A DNA stretch of 64,000 bases from Thermostichus sp047462415. GTDB taxonomy: Bacteria > Cyanobacteriota > Cyanobacteriia > Thermostichales > Thermostichaceae. Shown piece by piece: positions 33,482 to 42,165 of the stretch. The notes under the pieces were generated by a model. That model worked only from the letters and a program-made list of their open reading frames with translations, searched no databases and was not told where the DNA came from. The translations under genes and the position numbers were made by a program. The DNA lies in the NCBI RefSeq assembly GCF_047462415.1, contig NZ_JANSJE010000005.1:1-64000 (forward strand), given 5' to 3'. The first letter of the stretch is position 1. Every line of letters starts with the position of its first letter.

Positions 33482-34336
33482 CTAGCGCAGAGCGGCGGTC
33501 TTCTTCTGGGCAGCCGCAGGGGCTGCACCATCCTCTACGGCAGTCTGGCTGAGGCAATGCGGAGGTGCAGAGGTGGGAACGATTGGCTGAGGCGAGGTAG
33601 GGCTGAAAAAAACTTGGCAAAAGGGCAGGCGGCTGTTGCGCTGAATGTCAGCAAGGTAAGGAGAAGGGATGGTGCCCCAGTAGGCGCCCAGCACCTGCCG
33701 GTCGGGATCCTCCGGCAGCACCTGGTAGTGCAACATCAAGCGGTTATCGGGGAACCAAGCGCGAACAAGCCTTTGCAGTTGCCTCAAATTGAAGCCCGGC
33801 TCTTCCGGGTTATGAATCAGGTGCATCCCCGCCAAGCGTCCGCCGACAAAATAGGCTTGCACATAAAACCCGCGGGCGTAGAGGGGGGGCTCTGAGGGAT
33901 CCCGCGATGAAGGGGCATCCGGCAGGTAGATGGCCTCACCGCCTGGGCGCAGTTGCCAGCGGCTCCAGCGGGGATCCTCGCGGTCGCTAGCAATGGTCTC
34001 CCAATTGTTGGCGCGGGCGTAGCTCAAGAAGCGCTCCTCCACCATGCCCAAATAGAGCATTTCCATTTGTAGGGGCAGTCGGGCCCGCGTTTGCAATAGG
34101 GGCAGAGTGCGCACTTCTCCTTGCTTGAGCACCAAAACTTCCGCCAAGGCAGGGCGCGGTTCCCACGCCAGCAGCGCCGCCAGGATACCGGCTCCGAGGG
34201 CTCTGCCAAGGCCAGCCAGCCCTCGCCGTGCCGAGGCCCGCAGCAACAAGAGAAGGAGTTTGACAGGGGGCAGCTCAAATCGAGGCTGCGCCCCGCCCAA
34301 CACGGCAACGGAAGCAGAGACGTAAGATGAGATCAC
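33482..34336 (-). CDS. Hypothetical secreted protein
   Basis: The frame encodes up to 284 residues. The region about 25-66 is strongly hydrophobic and basic, with a plausible signal peptide ending RPALA-E, so the real start may lie inside the frame. The open frame begins with GTG at 34336 and a second GTG is at 34303; neither has a Shine-Dalgarno sequence. The mature part has regular mixed composition (FLSYARANNWETIASDREDP, YVQAYFVGGRLAGMHLIHNP) ending in a low-complexity Pro/Ala/Gln tail. I do not recognise the family. It is divergent from miaA and converges with rpe. Confidence 0.6.
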   Translation of the reverse strand: MISSYVSASVAVLGGAQPRFELPPVKLLLLLLRASARRGLAGLGRALGAGILAALLAWEPRPALAEVLVLKQGEVRTLPLLQTRARLPLQMEMLYLGMVEERFLSYARANNWETIASDREDPRWSRWQLRPGGEAIYLPDAPSSRDPSEPPLYARGFYVQAYFVGGRLAGMHLIHNPEEPGFNLRQLQRLVRAWFPDNRLMLHYQVLPEDPDRQVLGAYWGTIPSPYLADIQRNSRLPFCQVFFSPTSPQPIVPTSAPPHCLSQTAVEDGAAPAAAQKKTAALR

Positions 34337-34457
34337 GGGGAAATTCGAAGAGCCGGGAAGACAATAGAGGCTATGGATGTCCTATTTTATCCACAGCGCT
34401 AGGGTTCTTTGAAAATTTTAATCTGCTGCCCTGGGTGAACTTTCTTGCCGACAGCGG

Positions 34458-35474
34458 ATGGATCAAAACCGGTCTCCAAATGGGCACGACTGCCGAGAAC
34501 CTCCCTCCTCGACCGCAGGACCGGGGCTCGTCGTCATTGCTGGCCCCACCGCCACCGGCAAGTCGCGCCAGGCGCTGCTGCTGGCCCAACGGCTGGGATC
34601 CCCGCTGTTAAACGCCGACTCTCGCCAGGTGTACCGGGAGTTCGACATCGGCACCGCCAAGCCCACTCCCGCCGAGCGGGCCCTTTGGCCCCACGAGTTG
34701 ATTGACTTTGTGGATCCCCGCCACACCTACACCGTGGCCGAGTTCCAACGAGCGGCCCAAGCCCGCATTGCCGAGGCCCATCGGCAGGGACAGACTCCCA
34801 TTCTGGTGGGGGGGACGGGGCTTTACATCCAATCCATCACTGCAGGGCTGGAGATCCCGGCAGTTCCCCCTCAGCCCCAGTTGCGCGCTCAATTGGAAAC
34901 TTGGCCGCCCGAGATCCGCTACGCCTGGCTGCAGCAGTTGGATCCCGTGGCCGCTCGGCAGATCCACTCTCATGATGAAGTGCGCACCCTGCGGGCCTTG
35001 GAAATTATTTACACCACCGGGAAACCGGCCTCTTGCCTACGGCAGGCCCATCCTCCCCACTACCCCATCTTGATCTTGGGGCTGCGCTGCTCGATGCCCC
35101 GTCTGGAACAACGTATTGCCCGGCGCACGGCGGAGATGATGGAGAGGGGGTGGATCGAAGAGGTAAAAACTCTGCGGGAGCGCTATGGGCCGGACTTGCC
35201 CCTCTTGCAAACTTTGGGCTATGCGGAGATCGGCGCTTACCTAGAAGGGCGGATCCCAGAGGCGGAGCTGCAGCCTTTGATTGTGCGGCGCACCCGCCAG
35301 TTTGCCAAGCGGCAGATGACCTGGTTTCGGGCCATGCCAGGGATCCAGTGGCTGGACTGCGAGGCTGAGGATCTGCCGGAGCAGATCTGGGAGCGGGTTA
35401 AAGCCTGGATGGCAGAACAGACCACTGCTGAAACCACTCCCGCCGCCGCTGAGCATCGGCTTTCCGATCGGTGA
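34458..35474 (+). CDS. miaA: tRNA dimethylallyltransferase
   Basis: The 338-residue enzyme adds a dimethylallyl group to A37 of tRNAs that read codons starting with U. The P-loop is AGPTATGKS, followed by LNADSRQVYREFDIGTAKP and VGGTGLYIQSITAG, and later RYGPDLPLLQTLGYAEI and RTRQFAKRQMTWFR, all family hallmarks. The first 20 residues (MDQNRSPNGHDCREP) are a variable extension. The C-terminal 25 residues run 77 bp past the menD stop on the opposite strand, an antisense overlap. Length agrees with bacterial MiaA. Confidence 0.94.
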   Translation: MDQNRSPNGHDCREPPSSTAGPGLVVIAGPTATGKSRQALLLAQRLGSPLLNADSRQVYREFDIGTAKPTPAERALWPHELIDFVDPRHTYTVAEFQRAAQARIAEAHRQGQTPILVGGTGLYIQSITAGLEIPAVPPQPQLRAQLETWPPEIRYAWLQQLDPVAARQIHSHDEVRTLRALEIIYTTGKPASCLRQAHPPHYPILILGLRCSMPRLEQRIARRTAEMMERGWIEEVKTLRERYGPDLPLLQTLGYAEIGAYLEGRIPEAELQPLIVRRTRQFAKRQMTWFRAMPGIQWLDCEAEDLPEQIWERVKAWMAEQTTAETTPAAAEHRLSDR

Positions 35475-37200
35475 GGATCTCCAACACTCGCACCCCTTGG
35501 GCGGGCAAGGGATCCAAGGCTTGGGCCAGCTCTTCCCACGTCTCTAGCCGCCGGTGGGGAATGCCATGGGCCTGGCAGAGGAGGGCAAAATCCACCGCCT
35601 GGGGAGTGGCGAAGTAGGGCTCAAAGGGTGGGCCCGCCTCAGCAATGGGCAGCAGCTCGAAAATCCCACCCCCCCGGTTGTTGATGAGGAGGATAGTCAG
35701 GGATCCCTGCAGGTAAGGGCTAAGCCGCAGGCCGCCGCAGTCGTGCAAAAAGGCCAGATCCCCGGTCAGCAGCACTGTTGGCCGATGGCGGTGGGCCACC
35801 CCGAAGGCGGTCGAGAGAATGCCGTCAATGCCGTTGGTGCCGCGGTTGAAGTAGGGCCGGATGCGGCGGTCGTTGGGCGGCCAAAACCACTCCACATCCC
35901 GCACCGGCGTGCTGTTGGCAATCACCAGGGGCGTCTCCGGCGGCAGGTGGTGGGCCAGCCACCAGGCGATCTTGCCCTCAAACCACTCCGGCAGGTCAGC
36001 CATGGTCTGGTCTAGGGTGGCGCGGATTTGCGCTTCGGCTGTCAGCCAGCCCTGCAGAAAAGCTGTTCGGGGGGCTGGAGTTTTGAATGTTGCTTCCGGG
36101 ATCCCGGCGGCCAGCTCTTCCACAGCAAAGGGCAAATGGGTGGTGGGGTTGTGCAGAGGATCCCCGTTCTCGGGCCGGGGATCGAGCAGCCAGGTGCGGG
36201 GGCGAGCTTTGGCCAGGGTTTGCCGCAGCGCTTTGCTGGTGGGCAGGGATCCCAGTTGGATGACTTGTTCCGGCCAGAGCTGGGGGCCATCCTGCTGCAG
36301 GAGGAGGTCATAGGTGGTGATGAGATGGGGGTTGAGGGAAGCGTAGTTGCGCAGAGGGGAGAGTCCCTCCGCCAACACCGGCCAGCCCAGGGCCAGCGCC
36401 AAGCGGGCCACCGCTTCTGCATAACGCTGGGGATCCGCCGGTTGGGCCGGCCCCGCCAAGATCACCCCCCGCTCACAGCCGCGCCACTCCTGCCAAAAGG
36501 AAGCTGTTGACGCGAACGCAGAACCGGCAGCCAGGCCAGATGGGGGGATAACCCCGCGGAAAAAGGTCTTCTCAAACTCCGGATCTTCCTGCAAATGAAC
36601 CAGGGGCGCAGTGCTGCCATCGGCAACGGGAGCTAGGGGATCTCGCAAGGGCACATTCAAATGCACAGGGCCGGGAAAGGGGTAAAGCGTGCGCTCCCAG
36701 GCGTGAACCAGGGCTTGGCGGAGATAGGCCAGGGCTTCTGGCTCCGCGCTGGGCAGGGCCAATTCCGCTTGCCAGTTGGGGTAGTGACCGTAGAGCTTCA
36801 CCTGGTCGATAGTCTGCCCGGCGCGGCAGTGGCGCAGCTCTGGGGGCCGATCCGCCGTCAGGATCAACAGGGAAAACCCACTTTCGGCTGCCTCAAGGAG
36901 AGCCGGGAAAAAATGGGCGCCAGCGCTGCCGGAAGTACACACCAGAGGGATGGGCTGCCGAGTTCGCTGGGCCAAGCCGAGGGCAAAAAAGGCCGCCGAC
37001 CGCTCATCCAGCACTGGAATGGCCTCGATCTCCGGATGCTGCGCCAGGGCATAGGTGAGGGGGGCAGAGCGGGATCCCGGGCACACCACCGCCAGGCGAC
37101 AGCCCAGCCGGCTCAGGGTCTCGGCCAACAGGGATCCCCAGAGGGCGTTGAGGTTGCGCCAATCCAGCCGCCTTGGCGAGACAAAGTTTTCACCGGTCAC
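35398..37200 (-). CDS. menD: MenD, SEPHCHC synthase of menaquinone/phylloquinone synthesis
   Basis: The 600-residue ThDP enzyme joins 2-oxoglutarate to isochorismate, an early step in phylloquinone synthesis for photosystem I. Family motifs are VVCPGSRSAPLTYALAQHPE and DERSAAFFALGLAQRTRQPI in the first domain and LLTGDLAFLHDCGGLRLSP with NRGGGIFELLPIAE in the ThDP-binding domain. The start is GTG, overlapping the cphB stop as GTGA, so it is coupled to cyanophycinase upstream. The last 77 bp run antisense to the end of miaA. Length is slightly above E. coli MenD (556). Confidence 0.93.
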   Translation of the reverse strand: MTGENFVSPRRLDWRNLNALWGSLLAETLSRLGCRLAVVCPGSRSAPLTYALAQHPEIEAIPVLDERSAAFFALGLAQRTRQPIPLVCTSGSAGAHFFPALLEAAESGFSLLILTADRPPELRHCRAGQTIDQVKLYGHYPNWQAELALPSAEPEALAYLRQALVHAWERTLYPFPGPVHLNVPLRDPLAPVADGSTAPLVHLQEDPEFEKTFFRGVIPPSGLAAGSAFASTASFWQEWRGCERGVILAGPAQPADPQRYAEAVARLALALGWPVLAEGLSPLRNYASLNPHLITTYDLLLQQDGPQLWPEQVIQLGSLPTSKALRQTLAKARPRTWLLDPRPENGDPLHNPTTHLPFAVEELAAGIPEATFKTPAPRTAFLQGWLTAEAQIRATLDQTMADLPEWFEGKIAWWLAHHLPPETPLVIANSTPVRDVEWFWPPNDRRIRPYFNRGTNGIDGILSTAFGVAHRHRPTVLLTGDLAFLHDCGGLRLSPYLQGSLTILLINNRGGGIFELLPIAEAGPPFEPYFATPQAVDFALLCQAHGIPHRRLETWEELAQALDPLPAQGVRVLEILTDRKADAQRRREWFQQWSVLPSRL

Positions 37201-38099
37201 AGCGGAGTCAACGTGTTGAGATCAAATCGGGATCCCGGCGGCAAAAAGTGAAGGCGGGCATTGTGCAGCCGAAAATACTCGTCCGCTGCCGCCTCCTGAA
37301 CGGTCGAGTACAGTTGCGTCCCGTCCACAATCGTCACCGTGCCCAAGCCGATTACCTCCATCACATTGTTGGCCTGGATCACCACCGCCGTATTCTCATC
37401 GATGCCGATGCCCAGGCACTGGGGGTAGTGGGCCACCGCTGTAACCAACCGCACCAGGCGATTGCGCTGATGGAAGTGCTGATCGATGATGACGCGAGGC
37501 AAAAGGCCCAGGCCCGTCTTCACCGTTACAATTGCCGGCGTGGGAGGTTCCCCGCTGTAGCCGCGGGAGATCATCTGCTGTCCCAAGGCAGAAGCTCCGG
37601 CGCTGGTTCCGGCAATCACCGTCTGTCCTCGCTGCCACTGCTGCCGAATGGCCTCCATCAACTCGCTGTGGGCCAGCACCTCCGCCAGCCGCTCCTGATC
37701 CCCACCCGTGAAGTAGATGCCGGTGGAGGAGCGGATTTTCTCGACGTTATCGGGATCCCTCGCCTCCATCGGGTTGCGGATATCCAGCACCTGCAGGCTG
37801 GCCGCCCCCATCTGCTGAAAAATATTGGCGTAGACCTCCCCCAGCACCGCCGGGATCCCAGAAGCCGCAGGCACGATGGTGATGTGGGCCGACCTTCCCC
37901 CCGCTCGGCGGAAGAACTCCCAAAGGATGTGGCATTCCTTTTCCTTGTCCTCTGCTCCCCCAACGGCAATGAGGTCGGAACGGGCGATGCTGGGATCCCT
38001 CACGGTAGGGTAGGGTTGGGCAGCTTGGGTCGGGGTGGAAGAAACTCCGTTCCACCCCAGCTCACGGTGGGCAGCAGAGACATCAGGCAAATGGGGCAT
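37197..38099 (-). CDS. cphB: Cyanophycinase
   Basis: The 300-residue protein is CphB, a serine peptidase (S51-like) that cuts cyanophycin into beta-Asp-Arg dipeptides. The nucleophile lies in GTSAGASALGQQM (about residue 166). Further hallmarks are LIAVGGAEDKEKECHIL, IYFTGGDQERL and VIIDQHFHQRNRLVRLV. The first 35 residues are variable; translation may start at the ATG given. The cyanophycin synthetase cphA, often next to it, is not in the window. Its stop overlaps the menD start by four bases, so they share a transcript, an unusual pairing. Confidence 0.92.
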   Translation of the reverse strand: MPHLPDVSAAHRELGWNGVSSTPTQAAQPYPTVRDPSIARSDLIAVGGAEDKEKECHILWEFFRRAGGRSAHITIVPAASGIPAVLGEVYANIFQQMGAASLQVLDIRNPMEARDPDNVEKIRSSTGIYFTGGDQERLAEVLAHSELMEAIRQQWQRGQTVIAGTSAGASALGQQMISRGYSGEPPTPAIVTVKTGLGLLPRVIIDQHFHQRNRLVRLVTAVAHYPQCLGIGIDENTAVVIQANNVMEVIGLGTVTIVDGTQLYSTVQEAAADEYFRLHNARLHFLPPGSRFDLNTLTPL

Positions 38100-38286
38100 G
38101 GAGCGCGAGAAAGATTAAAATGGACACATTTCACTTTCACTATGCTACGGCTTGAGATTCGGTTTGGCGCAGCCCCATTCCAGATTTCACGGCGGAGTCA
38201 GGAGTGGGTTAGGGGTCGCGAAAGGGGGAATAATGTTCATAAGAACACCCCTCGTTTCGTCCTTCGGTTACCCAGCAGGAGCATCC

Positions 38287-38529
38287 ATGGCCAGAAAACC
38301 TGACGGATACCTTGTCCACATCATGCTGGAAGGTGGACAAACCATGCAGGTGCGGGTCAAAGAGGCCAGAGAATACACAGAGTTGATCAACAACCTGATG
38401 GTGGGCGGCGAAGAGTTCATCACCTTGCCCAAGCAAATGGACAATGAGTACATGATCGTGCGTCCGCAGCGGGTCTCGGGCGTGTCGGTGGAGGCGATCT
38501 ACGCTTCCAGCGTCGGCATCGACCTATAG
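38287..38529 (+). CDS. Conserved-looking 80-residue hypothetical protein
   Basis: The 80-residue protein begins MARKPDGYLVHIMLEGGQTM and continues with KEAREYTELINNLMVGGEEF. It looks well folded: alternating strands and one helix, no signal peptide, no low complexity. AGGAG precedes the ATG at 6 bp, a strong ribosome site. I do not recognise the family and see no catalytic motif. It is followed by a likely terminator hairpin. Being short, isolated and well spaced for translation, it is probably expressed. Confidence 0.65.
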   Translation: MARKPDGYLVHIMLEGGQTMQVRVKEAREYTELINNLMVGGEEFITLPKQMDNEYMIVRPQRVSGVSVEAIYASSVGIDL

Positions 38530-38531
38530 AG

Positions 38532-38554
38532 CTCAAGGTCAGGGATCCCTTGAG
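38532..38554 (+). terminator. Hairpin after the 80-residue gene
   Basis: CTCAAGG and CCTTGAG form a perfect 7-bp stem with a 9-base loop that includes part of GGGATCCC. It starts 3 bp after the stop codon. No T-run follows. A second GC-rich hairpin (AGCCCC/GGGGCT) is found about 30 bp downstream. It may also serve the convergent fasciclin gene. Confidence 0.5.
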
Positions 38555-38652
38555 GGTCGTCGGCCTAAGTTGCAACACAAAGCCCCACCACCGGGGGCAG
38601 GGGCTGCCAGGGAACTAGACCCCGCAGGATCTAGAACTTCCCTACCGACAGG

Positions 38653-39189
38653 TTAGATCTGCGGGGGCAGGATCACCTTGTCGATGACGTGGATGACGCC
38701 GTTGACGGCCTCGATATCCGCGGTCACCACGTTGGCATCGTTGACCTTGACTCCATCAGCCAAAGAGATCTCCACAGGGGATCCCTCGACCGTGACCACT
38801 TCCCCAGCTTTCAGATCGTTGGAGAGAACTTTGCCGGGCACCACATGGTAGGTGAGAATTTGGGTCAATTGCTCACGGTTTTCCGGCAAGAGCAACTTCT
38901 CCAAAGTGCCTTCCGGCAGCGCTGCAAAGGCCTCGTCGGTGGGAGCAAAAACGGTGAAGGGGCCTTCCCCAGCCAGTACCTCCACCAAGTCGGCAGCCTC
39001 CAAGGCTTGGATCAACGTGGTGAAAGAGCCGGCCTCAGCCGCAACATCCACAATGGTTTTGCCGGTAGCAGCAGCGGTTTTCACGCTTTCAGAAGTTGCG
39101 CCGTAGCTGCCGGCAATGACCGCAGGGGCTGCAACCAACGTGGTGGCCGAGACAACAGCTAAGGAAAGAGCGAAGAGATTGCGAATCAT
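38653..39189 (-). CDS. Secreted fasciclin (FAS1) domain protein
   Basis: The 178-residue protein has a signal peptide (MIRNLFALSLAVVSATTLVA, cut around AVIAG) and one FAS1 domain. The H1 motif is FTVFAPTDEAFAALPEGTLE and the H2 motif is YHVVPGKVLS, ending with VHVIDKVILPP. FAS1 proteins mediate adhesion or matrix contacts and are common as single-domain secreted proteins in cyanobacteria. The ATG is preceded by GGAGGG at 9 bp. The upstream region is AT-rich. Confidence 0.9.
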   Translation of the reverse strand: MIRNLFALSLAVVSATTLVAAPAVIAGSYGATSESVKTAAATGKTIVDVAAEAGSFTTLIQALEAADLVEVLAGEGPFTVFAPTDEAFAALPEGTLEKLLLPENREQLTQILTYHVVPGKVLSNDLKAGEVVTVEGSPVEISLADGVKVNDANVVTADIEAVNGVIHVIDKVILPPQI

Positions 39190-39563
39190 GCAATGTAACC
39201 CTCCGTGAAGAGTAGGTTTATATTTATCTATGACGGGCGGGATGGAGCTGGAGTTCCTCAAAATTGAAAAAAGTCCCCAAAAAAGATATTTCCACTGCCC
39301 CAAAATACTTTTTTTACAAGGGCTGCAAGGCTAATCTCCGCTGAGGTTAGATTTGCAACAATCATCGCGGGATGGTGGTGAGCAATCCAAAACAAGCTAA
39401 AAAAAGATCCCTTTAGGCTGAGGGATCCGTTACGTTTACTTACATTTATTGTTTTGTTTGTTCAAGTTAGCGATCCATTGGCAGCGCAAAAGCAGACGCC
39501 CTCGACGTGTCGGGCGAAGGGATCAACGAGCTGGTGATCTCGTAACGATCTCGGCCGTCGTGC
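39190..39563. other. AT-rich gap upstream of the fasciclin gene
   Basis: This 374-bp gap holds the leader of the fasciclin gene on the minus strand and the region downstream of the DUF3134 gene. It is AT-rich with A- and T-runs (AAAAAAGATATTT, TTTTTTTACAAGG on the plus strand), and includes one GGGATCC. There are several possible -10 boxes but no convincing -35 pair. No conserved frame was seen. Confidence 0.4.
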
Positions 39564-39785
39564 CTACTCTTCTTCTGCCTCGAAGTCTTCGCTGTAGTCG
39601 TCCCCGATCAAGTCGTCGATGTCGTCGATGTCTTCTTCCAAAACAGCCCCAGAGACTTCAATAGGCTGCTCGATCAACCGGCCTTGCTGGCGCAACCAAT
39701 CGAGAATGGAAAGGCTACTAGGGGAGGGCACCACTGTTGGCGGTTGATTGCGGGGTTCTTCGCGTAGAGAGGGATTGAAGTACAT
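39564..39785 (-). CDS. DUF3134 family protein
   Basis: The core of 73 residues starts MYFNPSLREEPRNQPPTVVP and continues SSLSILDWLRQQGRLI, the hallmark of the cyanobacterial DUF3134 family, ending in an acidic tail rich in Glu and Asp. No function is established. The frame is open to an ATG at 39869, which would add 28 residues; the shorter start agrees with family members. Neither has a clear ribosome binding site. It lies 104 bp downstream of murF on the same strand. Confidence 0.78.
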   Translation of the reverse strand: MYFNPSLREEPRNQPPTVVPSPSSLSILDWLRQQGRLIEQPIEVSGAVLEEDIDDIDDLIGDDYSEDFEAEEE

Positions 39786-39889
39786 GCCGTACGCAGAAGG
39801 GGTAGTTATCGACAAAGAGAAAGACGCCTGGGCTGATCCCAGCCCAACAGAGAGATGCAGGCTTGCCATCAGCTGTCTTTTAGCTTAGC

Positions 39890-41227
39890 CTACCGCTGCC
39901 AGGCTTGCAAAAAGCGGTGCAGCACCTGCTCCAGCTCAACGGCTCGTGCCGCCTTGAACAGCAACCGATCCCCGGCTTGCACCTGATCTAGCAAAACTTG
40001 CAGCACTGCCGCTGCATCCCTACAGCGTTCTGCCTGGGCTGCCGGTTTTTGGTCGAGCAGCGGCTGCATTTCTCCTTCCGGATCCAGGAGCAAAACCCAA
40101 TCCAACCCCAAAGGGGCAGCCGCTCGTCCCACCTCTGCATAGAGCTGAGGTGCATGCTCTCCCAGTTCCCGCATGGGGCCGAGAACGGCCCAGCGTCGTC
40201 TCCCTGGGGTTTGGGCCAATAGGTGCAGAGCCGCTATCATCGCTTCCGGCGAGGCATTGTAGGTTTCATCCCAGATTTCCACATCTCCTGCCAGCTTGAG
40301 ATGGCGATTGCGCCCCTCCAGAGGCGTGGGCAAGGCGATGGGTTCTCGGAGCGGCTCCCAATCCAGCCCCAAGCTGCGCACAGTCGCCAGCACCCCCATC
40401 CAGTTGAGGGCGTGGTGTCTTCCGGGCAGGGGCACCGGAAGGGTCAGGCCCGCCACGGTTACCGTTTGGGCTTGGGGATCCCATTCTCCTCGCAGGTCTC
40501 CTCGCTCCAGGCCATAGGTGAGGGTTGGTCCCGACCCCAGGCCGGCGGCGGTGGACAACAGCAAGGGATCTTCTCCGTTGAGCAGGGCCACTCCCTGCCC
40601 CAGCTCCTGTAGCAGCTCGCACTTGGCGGCGGCAATGGCGGCGCGGGATCCCAGCCTGCCGATGTGGGCGGTGCCGATGTGGGTAATCAAGGCGTGGGTG
40701 GGACGGGCCATCTGCGCCAGGCGGCGAATTTCCCCAGGGCCGCGCATGGCCATTTCCAGAACCGCAAACTGATGTTCCGGCTGCAGCCGCAGCAGCGTTT
40801 GCGCCACGCCAATGTCGTTGTTGTGGTTAGCCTCGCTTTTGAGAACGCTGCCGTAGCGGGATAGGGCAGCCGCCAGCATTTCCTTGGTGGTGGTTTTGCC
40901 GGCTGAGCCGGTGATGGCCACCACCGGGATGGAGAATTGCTCCCGCCAGCCCCTGGCAAGGCGCTGATAGGCCCTCAGCGTGTCTGAAACCTGAAAATGA
41001 GGGCCTGAGGTCGGACGCTGGCTGATGACGGCAACGGCTCCCTTGCTCAGGGCTTGCGGAATAAAATCATGCCCGTCGAAGCGTTCCCCCCGCAGCGCCA
41101 CAAAAACGGATCCCGGCTGCAACTGGCGGCTGTCGGTGCAGAGGGCCTGAACCGGCAACCCCAACAGATGGGGATCTCCCCGGAGAGGGGTTTGCAGCAG
41201 ATCGGCTACAGCTTGTAAGGTCAGCAT
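39890..41227 (-). CDS. murF: UDP-N-acetylmuramoyl-tripeptide-D-alanyl-D-alanine ligase
   Basis: The 445-residue enzyme is MurF, which adds D-Ala-D-Ala to the UDP-MurNAc tripeptide in the cytoplasm. The ATP loop is VVAITGSAGKTTTKEMLAAA, preceded by VFVALRGERFDGHDFIPQAL and followed by SEANHNNDIGVAQTLLRL. The C-terminal ligase domain carries DETYNASPEAMIAALHLL. The ATG start is clear. Length is the norm of about 450. Just upstream lie three tandem 35-bp repeats, so its promoter lies between them and the gene. Confidence 0.94.
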   Translation of the reverse strand: MLTLQAVADLLQTPLRGDPHLLGLPVQALCTDSRQLQPGSVFVALRGERFDGHDFIPQALSKGAVAVISQRPTSGPHFQVSDTLRAYQRLARGWREQFSIPVVAITGSAGKTTTKEMLAAALSRYGSVLKSEANHNNDIGVAQTLLRLQPEHQFAVLEMAMRGPGEIRRLAQMARPTHALITHIGTAHIGRLGSRAAIAAAKCELLQELGQGVALLNGEDPLLLSTAAGLGSGPTLTYGLERGDLRGEWDPQAQTVTVAGLTLPVPLPGRHHALNWMGVLATVRSLGLDWEPLREPIALPTPLEGRNRHLKLAGDVEIWDETYNASPEAMIAALHLLAQTPGRRRWAVLGPMRELGEHAPQLYAEVGRAAAPLGLDWVLLLDPEGEMQPLLDQKPAAQAERCRDAAAVLQVLLDQVQAGDRLLFKAARAVELEQVLHRFLQAWQR

Positions 41228-41272
41228 CGGGCATTCTTCATAATCATTTCAAGTCATTGAGACAGTTCCCAA

Positions 41273-41377
41273 GCGCTCCCTCACCCCCGGCCCCTCTCCC
41301 AGCGGGAGCGCTCCCTCACCCCCGACCCCTCTCCCAGCGGGAACGCTCCCTCACCCCCGACCCCTCTCCCAGCGGGA
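41273..41377. repeat. Three tandem 35-bp repeats
   Basis: Three units of 35 bp (41273-41307, 41308-41342, 41343-41377) have one to three differences between them. Each includes CTCCCTCACCCCCG, then CCCCTCTCCCAGCGGGA. The last is followed by GAGGGGAGTTAAC. It is a variant of the family at 57.5 kb, with GCG in place of the BamHI-type joint. It lies between murF and rpiA, upstream of murF and downstream of rpiA. Confidence 0.85.
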
Positions 41378-41442
41378 GAGGGGAGTTAACGAACCGTTTC
41401 ATGGCGATTGGACATGATGCCAATACGCAACTGGGTACGGGA

Positions 41443-42135
41443 TCAGCTTGGTTGCAGCGTCTCAATTCCCTCAGGAAGGGCGATGATCGCCTCTTGGGCC
41501 ATGCCGATGAACAGGCCATGCTCCACCACCCCCACCGTCCCCTTGAGTTGATCGGCGATCTTGGCGGGATCGGCGATGGGGCCGAATTGGCAATCGAGGA
41601 TGTAGTGCTGTTCATCCGTCAGGTAGGGATCCCCTTGGGCATTCAACCGCAAAGTGGCCGCACAGCCAATAGCCTCTACCCGCGCCAAGGTGGTTTTCCA
41701 GCCAAAGCGCACCACCTCCACGGGCACCGGGAAGCGAGTGCCCAGATGCGTCACCTTCTTGGAGGCATCGGCGATGATGATCAGCTCGGCGGCGCTGGCC
41801 TCTACCAGTTTTTCCCGCAGCAGAGCCCCCCCTGCTCCTTTAATCAGGTTCAGGGATCCCACTTCAATTTCGTCGGCTCCATCGATGGCCAGATCCAGGC
41901 GGGGCTGCTCCTCCAGGGTGGCCAGCGGGATCCCTAGGGAGCGGGCTTGTTCTGCTGTGCGCTCCGAGGTGGGCACACCGATGAACTGCAGCCCCTCCTT
42001 TTGCATCCGCTCCGCCAGGGCGCTCACCGCAAAAGCAGCCGTGGATCCTGTGCCCAGCCCCACCACCATCCCTGACTGCACCTTTTGAGCCGCCGCTTGG
42101 GCTGCTGCCTGTTTCAGCTCATCTGCACTGGCCAT
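41443..42135 (-). CDS. rpiA: Ribose-5-phosphate isomerase A
   Basis: The 230-residue enzyme interconverts ribose 5-phosphate and ribulose 5-phosphate for the Calvin and pentose phosphate cycles. Family motifs are VVGLGTGSTAAFAVSAL, DLAIDGADEI (catalytic Asp), LIKGAGGALLREK (catalytic Glu and Lys) and VEHGLFIGM. The ATG start follows AAGGCGAG. It lies 30 bp downstream of rimO on the same strand, so they may form an operon. Length is the family norm. Confidence 0.95.
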   Translation of the reverse strand: MASADELKQAAAQAAAQKVQSGMVVGLGTGSTAAFAVSALAERMQKEGLQFIGVPTSERTAEQARSLGIPLATLEEQPRLDLAIDGADEIEVGSLNLIKGAGGALLREKLVEASAAELIIIADASKKVTHLGTRFPVPVEVVRFGWKTTLARVEAIGCAATLRLNAQGDPYLTDEQHYILDCQFGPIADPAKIADQLKGTVGVVEHGLFIGMAQEAIIALPEGIETLQPS

Positions 42136-42165
42136 CTCGCCTTTCCGGAGTCCAACCGAATTATT

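Noticed and set aside
41273..41377. CRISPR array
   Set aside because: Units are directly adjacent 35-bp tandem repeats without spacers.
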